DNA of 14,176 nucleotides, from the NCBI GenBank assembly GCA_041158765.1, contig JBEBAU010000009.1, positions 1-14,176 of the forward strand, in the 5' to 3' direction. The notes under the pieces are model-generated. The model made no database searches, was not told the origin of the DNA, and worked only from the letters and a program-made list of their open reading frames with translations. Origin of the DNA: JAQBRD01 sp041158765. Its GTDB lineage: Bacteria; Patescibacteriota; Minisyncoccia; Phycocordibacterales; PALSA-1337. Every line of letters begins with the position of its first letter. Within the stretch, counting starts at the first letter, position 1. Shown piece after piece: positions 5,128 to 10,894 of the stretch. The translations under genes were made by a program, and so were the position numbers.

Positions 5128-5751
5128 TTAGCCGATGATTTCGACAAGCGTTCCTCGACGACCTGGAACTGCGCCTGAAATATAAAGTGAATTTGTAGCC
5201 AAGTCAACATGGAGAACGGTGAGGTTCTTCACGGTGATTCGGTCTCCGCCCATGCGACCTGCCATACGCATCTTCTTTGGAACCTTGTTTCGAAGACCTC
5301 CTCCGATAGAACCTGGCTCTCGTTCAGAGTGCTTCTGACCGTGTGTTCGTGGGCCTCCTCCGAAACCATGGCGCTTAACTACACCTTGGAATCCCTTGCT
5401 CTTTGAAATTGCAGATACTTCAATAGTATCCCCCGCCTTGAATTGAGTAACATCAATCTTGTCGCCAACTGCTTTTGCAGCAGCAGCAATTGCGGCTTCA
5501 CTTTCAAATCGAAATTCTCGAATGTCAGAGAAATTACCGAGCTCTTTGATGTGGCCTCGAATAGGCTTATTGATGAGATTTGCTCGACGTGAGCCTGAAC
5601 CAACCTGCACAGCTGAATAGCCGTCAGTAGCGGTGGTCTTCACTTGTGTAACCACAACTGGAGTCGCTTCGACGACAGTCGCTGGGTGCACGACGCCATT
5701 TTCATCGAAAATCTGCGTCATATTGATTTTTCGTCCAAGGATAAATTTCAT
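5128..5751 (-). CDS. rplC: 50S ribosomal protein L3 (uL3)
   Basis: A 207-residue L3 beginning MKFILGRKINMTQIFDENG, with KSKGFQGVVKRHGFGGGPRTHG (about 118-139), EPGSIGGG, and MRMAGRMGGDRITVKNLTV. L3 nucleates 50S assembly and its extended loop approaches the peptidyl-transferase centre. The stretch between SIG and MAG is unusual: SIGGGLRNKVPKKMRMAG is one residue shorter than the common bacterial SIGAS..PSRVFKGMRMAG form and has VPKK for VFKG. This loop is the region reaching the catalytic centre, so the change may be a lineage trait. The gene is 46 bp after the rpsJ stop, without a Shine-Dalgarno motif (leader ending cttataacactgca). Confidence 0.97.
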   Translation of the reverse strand: MKFILGRKINMTQIFDENGVVHPATVVEATPVVVTQVKTTATDGYSAVQVGSGSRRANLINKPIRGHIKELGNFSDIREFRFESEAAIAAAAKAVGDKIDVTQFKAGDTIEVSAISKSKGFQGVVKRHGFGGGPRTHGQKHSEREPGSIGGGLRNKVPKKMRMAGRMGGDRITVKNLTVLHVDLATNSLYISGAVPGRRGTLVEIIG

Positions 5752-5797
5752 TGCAGTGTTATAAGGTTGGTAGAGGTTCGGCTGAAAGCCTATCGAA

Positions 5798-6181
5798 TTA
5801 CATCATTTTTACGTCGATATTGACGCCTGATGGGAGACTAAGATTCGTAAGAGCTTCAATAATCTTCTGATTTGGATTCAAAATATCAATGAGGCGCTTG
5901 TGAACTCGCATTTCGAACTGTTCTCGCGCATTCTTGAATACGAATGCTGATCGGTTAACAGTGTACTTCTTGATTTCGGTAGGAAGTGGCACTGGTCCAT
6001 AGAACTGAACGTCATATCGAATCGCTGTATCCATAATCTGCTTCAACGAAGCATCGAGGATCTTGCTCTCATATGCGCGTACGCGAATACGGAGGCGAGG
6101 ACCTTCAGTCGCAGCAGAAGCAGCCTTTGATCGAGGTTTTGCTGTCTTCTTTACTGGTGTTTCTTTGGTGATAGCAGTCAT
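5798..6181 (-). CDS. rpsJ: 30S ribosomal protein S10 (uS10) with N-terminal extension
   Basis: A 127-residue S10. The core from about residue 28 (GPRLRIRVRAYESKILDAS, YGPVPLPTEIKKYTV, KNAREQFEMRVHKRLIDIL) is typical. S10 (NusE) sits in the 30S head and in transcription antitermination complexes. A 27-residue N-terminal extension rich in Lys, Ala and Thr makes it longer than the usual ~103. The only closer start candidates would truncate the first strand, and the ATG at 6181 is 23 bp from the tuf stop, so it is retained. There is no Shine-Dalgarno motif (leader gactccataataatcactatc). The gene follows tuf in one transcription unit. Confidence 0.96.
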   Translation of the reverse strand: MTAITKETPVKKTAKPRSKAASAATEGPRLRIRVRAYESKILDASLKQIMDTAIRYDVQFYGPVPLPTEIKKYTVNRSAFVFKNAREQFEMRVHKRLIDILNPNQKIIEALTNLSLPSGVNIDVKMM

Positions 6182-6204
6182 GATAGTGATTATTATGGAG
6201 TCAA

Positions 6205-7389
6205 TTATGCAACAATCTTTGTTACAACTCCGGCACCAACAGTCTTACCACCCTCTCGGATAGCGAAACGCTGATTTGCTTCGAGAGCAACTGGGGCTAC
6301 GAGCTTAACCTTGAATGTAGCAGTATCTCCTGGCATGATCATTTCAACTCCTGCTGCAAGAGTAACTTCTCCTGTAACGTCTGTTGTTCGGATATAGAAC
6401 TGAGGCTTGTATCCTGTGAAGAATGGTGTGTGTCGTCCTCCTTCTTCCTTCTTCAAGATGTATACCTCTGATTCAAACTCAGTGTGAGGCTTAACAGAGC
6501 CAGTTTTTGCGAGAACCATACCTCGAGTAACATCGTCCTTACCTGTACCTCGGAGGAGAAGTCCTGCATTGTCTCCAGCAATACCTTCTTTGAGCTGCTT
6601 ATTGAACATTTCGATACCAGTAATAGTAGTCTTAGCTGTATCTCGGAAGCCGAGGATTTCAACTTCTTCACCAACCTTGATCATACCTCGCTCAATACGA
6701 CCGGTAACTACAGTACCTCGTCCTTCAATAGAGAAAATGTCCTCGATTGGCATAAGGAAAGGCTTATCAGTCTCACGAACTGGTGTAGGGATATAAGTAT
6801 CAAGAGCATTCATGAGATTCTTGATCTGTGCAACCCATTCTGGCTTACCTTCGAGAGCACCGAGTGCTGAACCTCGAATAACTGGAGCATTCTTGCCGTC
6901 GAAACCGTACTTTGTGAGGAGGTCTCGAACTTCTTCTTCAACGAGGTCGAGGAGGTCCTTTTCTGGAACCATGTCACACTTGTTGAGGAAAACAACAACC
7001 TGAGGAACACCGACCTGCTTTGCAAGAAGGATATGCTCTCGTGTCTGTGGCATAACTCCATCGAGTGCTGATACTACGAGAATAGCACCGTCCATTTGAG
7101 CGGCACCGGTAATCATGTTCTTGATGTAGTCAGCGTGACCTGGGGCATCAATGTGAGCGTAGTGACGGGTTGGCGATTCGTATTCTACGTGCGCAAGAGA
7201 AATAGTAACAATCTTTGACGCATCTCGAACAGTACCTCCCTTTGCAATATCAGTGTAAGACTTGAGTGTAGCAAGTCCGTCCTTTGACTGAACAGCAAGA
7301 ATAGAAGTAGTAAGAGTTGTCTTTCCGTGGTCAACGTGACCAATAGTACCGACGTTTACGTGCGGCTTTGTACGATTGAAATCTGCCAT
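6205..7389 (-). CDS. tuf: Translation elongation factor Tu with non-canonical switch I
   Basis: A 394-residue EF-Tu, the family's usual length. It delivers aminoacyl-tRNA to the ribosomal A site in a GTP-dependent way. The GTPase domain shows G1 GHVDHGKT (17-24), G3 DAPGH (81-85, with the catalytic His85), G4 NKCD (136-139) and G5 SAL (174-176). Domains II and III follow, with GRGTVVTGRIERG, HTPFFTGYKPQFYIRTTDVTG and RFAIREGGKTVGAGVV. The G2/switch I motif, almost always RGITI, reads KIVTI at 59-63, with Thr62 kept and the loop two residues longer than in E. coli. The gene heads the S10 operon from a near-consensus promoter at 7502-7530, with a leader of about 105 nt. No Shine-Dalgarno motif is seen. 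Confidence 0.98.
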   Translation of the reverse strand: MADFNRTKPHVNVGTIGHVDHGKTTLTTSILAVQSKDGLATLKSYTDIAKGGTVRDASKIVTISLAHVEYESPTRHYAHIDAPGHADYIKNMITGAAQMDGAILVVSALDGVMPQTREHILLAKQVGVPQVVVFLNKCDMVPEKDLLDLVEEEVRDLLTKYGFDGKNAPVIRGSALGALEGKPEWVAQIKNLMNALDTYIPTPVRETDKPFLMPIEDIFSIEGRGTVVTGRIERGMIKVGEEVEILGFRDTAKTTITGIEMFNKQLKEGIAGDNAGLLLRGTGKDDVTRGMVLAKTGSVKPHTEFESEVYILKKEEGGRHTPFFTGYKPQFYIRTTDVTGEVTLAAGVEMIMPGDTATFKVKLVAPVALEANQRFAIREGGKTVGAGVVTKIVA

Positions 7390-7441
7390 ATGATTTTATT
7401 GCTTTGAGAGTCGGGCTAACCGAGTAGCGGCTGCGCCGGCT

Positions 7442-7494
7442 TTACAAAGGTAAATTTTGCTAAAATAATAATGCCAACGCAAAGAAAAATGCGT
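7442..7494 (-). promoter_or_regulatory. Leader of the tuf-S10 operon with small hairpins
   Basis: The predicted tuf mRNA leader (about 7390-7495) can form ACGCA/TGCGT (7477-7494, 8-nt loop) at its 5' end and TTTAC/GTAAA (7442-7455 region). A G/C-rich stretch at 7419-7440 with short self-complementary runs lies further downstream. None has a following T-run. It is a plausible site for operon control, but no known leader class is recognised. Confidence 0.3.
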
Positions 7495-7501
7495 ACCAGC
7501 T

Positions 7502-7530
7502 ACTATAGCCGATAGGCATTCTTCTGTCAA
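7502..7530 (-). promoter_or_regulatory. Strong sigma70-type promoter of the tuf-S10 operon
   Basis: On the minus strand a perfect TTGACA -35 (7525-7530), a 17-bp spacer and a TATAGT -10 (7502-7507, 5/6) point at tuf. Initiation is expected near 7495. A 6-bp inverted repeat (CTCTAA-GCT-TTAGAG, 7531-7545) abuts the -35 on its upstream side and could be an operator or the remnant of a terminator for the preceding gene. This is the best promoter match in the window. Confidence 0.85.
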
Positions 7531-7562
7531 CTCTAAAGCTTAGAGCGCACTAATTTGCTTCC

Positions 7563-9320
7563 CTACCACCAAATACCTCGCACTGGAATACCATCCAAGA
7601 CGTTTGATGTTTGAGTTGAGGTAGTTGTGGTTGTTGTGCTAGCTGTAGGCAACGCTGAAAAAGATTCGAATACATATATATTACTTGAACCAGTCTCTTT
7701 GTGTGTGAATACAGCTCTATGAACTCCAGCAGGAATATTAGGCATAGTAAACACTGCCGCCTCTTTATTAAATTCCCTGTTGTTTGATAGCTTAAATTTT
7801 ACAGCTACATCATCAATTTTTAATGTGCTACCACCTAATCTCTGGCCAATAATAGAGACAGTCTCCCCCGGTCTTGGATTGTTTGGAGTTGCACCAATAA
7901 TGATCGGTGAAATTTCGCCAATAATAGTTCGCGCATTAGTTTCATTCTTCTCAAAAAGAAACTGAATCTTATCACTACCAGCATCATTACTTGTGCCATA
8001 CAATGCGCGAGTTGTTGCACGATATGTTCCAGCAAAAATCTTTTGAGGATCAATAGTCGAGTACTGAGTAAATCGAACCGTCTTACCCGCTGGAATTACA
8101 AATAGTGTTTCACCATATGTATTTTTTATAGATGTAACTTCACGAGGATTAACAGGAACAATTGGGAAAATTATCTGTGAACCTCCGTACAAAACGGCAC
8201 CCTCTTTGTTTATGAACTGAATATCCGACCAGTTGTGAAGCGTTACACCATTCTTACCTCCATTTACTGAAACCTCGAATGTAGCCTTGAGCAAGGCTCC
8301 CTCTTCTGAATCATGCGGACGTCTATCTTGAAAATCCATACCCTGAATTTCTCGACCTCTGTAATTCTGACGATCATTACCAAAAACTAATTCAAGTCGT
8401 GGTTTTCTTTCAACTGAAACAGTTACGCCAACTGGGGTTGTACTTGTTGATACAGGTGTTGCACTTACAGTGAACCCAACAGCATTGCTTGCGCCGTGTG
8501 ATGTTCTTACATACACATTATGACCTCCTTCGAAAAGTGCTGGGCGTGGGAAAAAGAGAGTCTTCCCATCTTTGGTTCCATCAACTCCACCAATCTGTAC
8601 CCCGTCAATAAACACGGAGGCAAAATTTGATCCATCCAAAAATCGCTCTCCGATTATAGACATCTTATTTGAACCTGAAGATGCAACATAATTTACTGAA
8701 ATAATATATGGTGAAAGTTCTCCAACAACTAACTTTGTATTTGTTTGGTTTGCAGGAAGTACAAAATGACTAATAGGTAAAATGCTTGAATCAGAAGGGT
8801 TTGATGCTGCCTGTTGGATAGCTCGAGTAGTAATTCCAACTGACTGAAGCTGCGCACGATACGAACCTGGGAACATAATTTTGAGGTTAGAACTTGCGCT
8901 TACCGTAAAGACACGAGTCTGTCCCGCTGGTATCACATAGTATTCTCCACGATAAGTATCTGTTTTTCTTACAGCTGCACCATCAAGTGATGTTATGAGA
9001 CTGACCGCCTCAATTTTCCTTGCACTTACTGAAGGCCCTGTGGCTGCAGGTATGAAATCAACCACGGCTGTTCTTTTGTACAAAAACACATCAGATGTCC
9101 CAGCGGTTACTGATAGATCAAAATCCGCCTTGAGGCTCGATTCCTTACCAACTTGATCAAAGACAATCGAGAGCGTTGGCATACCAGTTACCTGCGCAGA
9201 GATTTGTGACAGGTTCGCTGGATTGACAGCAGTAGATTCAGCTTGAGCTAATGAGACCCAGCTTGGCAATGCGAAGAGTACGAATGCTGCGACCAAAAGT
9301 AAATGCTGTGTGTGTTTCAT
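7563..9320 (-). CDS. Secreted protein with duplicated beta/TIG-like unit, function unknown
   Basis: A 585-residue exported protein. The start MKHTQHLLLV at 9320 gives a clear signal peptide (hydrophobic core 7-19, cleavage likely after AQA at 27); an upstream in-frame ATG at 9479 would bury it. The mature protein contains two copies of one unit, about 48-285 and 309-553. Each has a beta domain with a VIPAG(Q/K)T motif (129-135, 408-414), then P/AG(S/T)YRA (151-156, 430-435), N(Q/E)TN (191-194, 459-462) and VGE(L/I)SP / IGEISP. Each ends in an IPT/TIG-like domain (IIGERFLDGSN..., IIGQRLGGST...). A Thr/Ser linker and a C-terminal VRGIWW end it. It is probably cell-surface or extracellular. It ends 33 bp before the tuf -35. 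Confidence 0.85.
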   Translation of the reverse strand: MKHTQHLLLVAAFVLFALPSWVSLAQAESTAVNPANLSQISAQVTGMPTLSIVFDQVGKESSLKADFDLSVTAGTSDVFLYKRTAVVDFIPAATGPSVSARKIEAVSLITSLDGAAVRKTDTYRGEYYVIPAGQTRVFTVSASSNLKIMFPGSYRAQLQSVGITTRAIQQAASNPSDSSILPISHFVLPANQTNTKLVVGELSPYIISVNYVASSGSNKMSIIGERFLDGSNFASVFIDGVQIGGVDGTKDGKTLFFPRPALFEGGHNVYVRTSHGASNAVGFTVSATPVSTSTTPVGVTVSVERKPRLELVFGNDRQNYRGREIQGMDFQDRRPHDSEEGALLKATFEVSVNGGKNGVTLHNWSDIQFINKEGAVLYGGSQIIFPIVPVNPREVTSIKNTYGETLFVIPAGKTVRFTQYSTIDPQKIFAGTYRATTRALYGTSNDAGSDKIQFLFEKNETNARTIIGEISPIIIGATPNNPRPGETVSIIGQRLGGSTLKIDDVAVKFKLSNNREFNKEAAVFTMPNIPAGVHRAVFTHKETGSSNIYVFESFSALPTASTTTTTTSTQTSNVLDGIPVRGIWW

Positions 9321-9373
9321 AATAATTGTAAGGTTGTTAATAATAGATACGATTGAAAGAAAAAATGCCACCC

Positions 9374-9413
9374 AAAAAAAGAAATACCCGCCGCTTGCGC
9401 GACACGGGATTTC
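9374..9413 (-). terminator. Terminator-like hairpin in the leader of the TIG-protein gene
   Basis: On the minus strand GAAATCCCG (9405-9413) pairs with CGGG-T-ATTTC (9381-9390, one bulge), capped by CGC-GCAA-GCG, a GNRA-type loop, and followed directly by seven T residues (9374-9380). An outer pairing (GCCA..CCCA with TGGGTGGC, 9367-9423) could compete with the T-run. It lies 54 bp upstream of the TIG-protein ATG and below the candidate promoter at 9435-9462, so it may be an attenuator or simply a block to read-through transcription. Confidence 0.6.
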
Positions 9414-9434
9414 TGGGAGTGGCTCTTGTGAACA

Positions 9435-9462
9435 AGTATATCGCATGTGTTTTTTTGTACAA
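9435..9462 (-). promoter_or_regulatory. Possible promoter for the TIG-protein gene
   Basis: On the minus strand TTGTAC (9457-9462), a 16-bp spacer and TATACT (9435-9440, 5/6). The -35 is weak. Initiation near 9428 would give a leader of about 108 nt containing the terminator-like hairpin at 9374-9413. The region is shared with the divergent plus-strand gene at 9537. Confidence 0.35.
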
Positions 9463-9521
9463 GGCACAAACAACTTCACTTATCCACAATATACAAAATA
9501 TCGCTCAATTCAGTTACCGCG

Positions 9522-9530
9522 TGTTATTCT
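9522..9530 (+). promoter_or_regulatory. Extended -10 directly upstream of the lysozyme-like gene
   Basis: TGT-TATTCT (extended -10, TATTCT at 9525-9530) ends 6 bp before the ATG at 9537, so transcription would start at or beside the start codon and yield a leaderless mRNA. The hexamer matches only 4/6 and no good -35 is seen. A perfect DnaA-box consensus (TTATCCACA, 9480-9488) lies upstream. Confidence 0.35.
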
Positions 9531-9536
9531 GTAGAC

Positions 9537-10370
9537 ATGAAAAAGCTAGGCTTCATCATTATTTGTATATTTGCCGTTATTGGTTTCGGTCTTGTTGCTG
9601 TATATGTGGCTGTTGAATTAGGTTGGACAAAAACCGCTGGCGTTATAGATATGCAGCATGATTATTTCAAAAAACAGGCACAAACTGATTCACAAAACCA
9701 AACAGAAGCATGGAATTCCAATGAGGAATGGATTTCACTCAAAGAGGCAATCAAAAAAGACACCTCCACAATTAATCTAGCCGCAAAAGATAGCGGGGTG
9801 CCAGCACGACTTATCGTTGCTTCACTTGTTGTTGAGCAATTAAGACTTTTTCATAGTGAAAGAGAGATCTTCAAAGCGGTTTTTGGTCCACTAAAAATCC
9901 TTGGCAATCAAAGCCAGTTTTCTTGGGGTGTTATGGGCATAAAACAAGACACTGCTCGACAAATTGAGAATTTTCTCGCGAGTAGCACTTCCCCATGGTA
10001 CATAGGCTCAAAAATGGCTCATATCCTTGATTATCCAGCAACATCTACGATGAAAGACCGTGACGCTATGCGCTTCGCTCGCCTTACTGATGAAGAAAAC
10101 CGCTATTACTCATATCTCTATGCGGGAATTGCAATGAGAGAGACGTTAGCTCAGTGGCAACATGCGGGAATGCCAATAGATATAGGTTCGCGACCGGGAG
10201 CAGGAATTGTCGCAACTCTTTACAATATTGGTTTTGAAAATTCACACCCCAACAAAAATCCTCAAATTGGCGGAGCAGAAATCAAAATCGCTGACAAAAG
10301 TTATAGTTTTGGTGGTCTTGCTCAAGCCTTCTATGATTCTAACGAGCTGATTAACGAGTTCCCTCGATAA
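9537..10370 (+). CDS. Membrane-anchored lysozyme/lytic-transglycosylase-like protein
   Basis: A 277-residue protein and the only plus-strand gene supported here. One N-terminal membrane segment (residues 4-28, after MKK) has no evident cleavage site, so it is probably anchored with the rest outside. The soluble part resembles the lysozyme-like fold of SLT-type transglycosylases: GVPARLIVASLVVEQ with candidate catalytic Glu100, FSWGVMGIKQDTA (128-140, like the S-x-G-x-M-Q-...-TA motif), and ATLYNIG (226-232, like AAYNAG). YSFGGLAQAFYDS follows near the end. The fold assignment is inference from motif order; DUF-type relatives of unknown activity are an alternative. The start at 9537 is chosen over 9447 because it yields the clean signal anchor. 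It converges on alaE with 2 bp between stop codons. Arg codons include AGA, unlike rpsL. Confidence 0.75.
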   Translation: MKKLGFIIICIFAVIGFGLVAVYVAVELGWTKTAGVIDMQHDYFKKQAQTDSQNQTEAWNSNEEWISLKEAIKKDTSTINLAAKDSGVPARLIVASLVVEQLRLFHSEREIFKAVFGPLKILGNQSQFSWGVMGIKQDTARQIENFLASSTSPWYIGSKMAHILDYPATSTMKDRDAMRFARLTDEENRYYSYLYAGIAMRETLAQWQHAGMPIDIGSRPGAGIVATLYNIGFENSHPNKNPQIGGAEIKIADKSYSFGGLAQAFYDSNELINEFPR

Positions 10371-10372
10371 CA

Positions 10373-10789
10373 CTAATTAGTAATTTTAAATAATTTTCGA
10401 AACCAATCCAAAAATATTCCGTATGGTCGACCAGTGAAACCAGATGCCAAAGTTGCAACAATACAAACCGACAAAACTTTTTGCCACGAAGTCCCGAGAA
10501 GTAATAAAACAATAAAGATTAGAGGTACTCGATACAGGATGAAGACGATAGTATCACGAAATATGTCGTGTAATTTTTTAAATTTCCATATTCCTATCCT
10601 TTTACCAATCCAAACCCGAGTCCAATTATAAGGTTCAACTGTAATAATATTTGGAATAATCATCACGAGTCTCCCTTTCCAAAAGATTGACCATGGTATT
10701 CCTGAAATAAGAACCTCGACAATAAGAGCAGTGAAAATCACAAAAAGATTTAGAGCCACCATATCGACAACAAATCTTTTTATTTTCAT
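10373..10789 (-). CDS. alaE: AlaE-family L-alanine exporter
   Basis: A 138-residue membrane protein that aligns along its length with E. coli AlaE (149 residues), which exports L-alanine. Shared blocks are VVDMVALNLF (E. coli VADTFAMVVY), VEVLISG (IEVFLSG), GRLVMIIPNI (SRLVAIPVNI), EPYNWTR (WPYGMYR) and, at the end, TGRPYGIFLDWFRKLFKIT (MGAVYGYFLDYCRRLFKVS). The GxxxG of the last helix is kept at Gly120/Gly124. About four membrane helices are expected. The frame extends to an ATG at 10837, but that codon lies inside the fusA terminator stem, so MKIKRFVVDM at 10789 is preferred. An extended -10 just upstream implies a nearly leaderless mRNA. Arg codons include AGA, AGG and CGG. Confidence 0.85.
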   Translation of the reverse strand: MKIKRFVVDMVALNLFVIFTALIVEVLISGIPWSIFWKGRLVMIIPNIITVEPYNWTRVWIGKRIGIWKFKKLHDIFRDTIVFILYRVPLIFIVLLLLGTSWQKVLSVCIVATLASGFTGRPYGIFLDWFRKLFKITN

Positions 10790-10799
10790 AAGTAAAAAA

Positions 10800-10808
10800 A
10801 GTATAACA
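10800..10808 (-). promoter_or_regulatory. Extended -10 promoter of alaE
   Basis: On the minus strand TGT-TATACT (TATACT at 10800-10805, 5/6) ends 10 bp before the alaE ATG at 10789, predicting a leader of about 3-4 nt. It sits about 16 bp beyond the foot of the fusA terminator, so alaE restarts transcription immediately after fusA ends. No good -35 is visible. Confidence 0.5.
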
Positions 10809-10823
10809 GATAGGAGTAAAATA

Positions 10824-10889
10824 CAAAAAGAAAACACCTTTTTGAAGAGACTACCTGGACGTCTCTGAACAAAAGGTGTTTTCTTTTTG
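10824..10889 (-). terminator. Long perfect-stem terminator after fusA
   Basis: The 19-nt arms 10824-10842 and 10871-10889 are perfect reverse complements (CAAAAAGAAAACACCTTTT on the plus strand). An inner 6-bp stem (AGAGAC/GTCTCT, 10846-10866) with a 9-nt loop lies between them. The hairpin begins 5 bp after the fusA stop, and its 3' arm is T-rich on the minus strand. It would also work partly on the plus strand. Confidence 0.85.
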
Positions 10890-10894
10890 CTTAT

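Noticed and set aside
5103..5210. Longer rplD start at 5210
   Set aside because: The 36 extra residues overlap the end of rplC and are unlike L4.
6484..6870. Long antisense frames opposite tuf, fusA and other genes
   Set aside because: They are shadows of strongly conserved genes in biased codon usage, with no family resemblance or start signals.
10371..10400. Shared terminator between the convergent lysozyme-like gene and alaE
   Set aside because: Only a short ACTAATTAGT palindrome and A/T-rich runs are present; no stable stem with a T-run could be drawn.
10790..10837. Longer alaE start at 10837
   Set aside because: The codon is inside the fusA terminator stem and upstream of the alaE -10; the start at 10789 aligns with the AlaE N-terminus.
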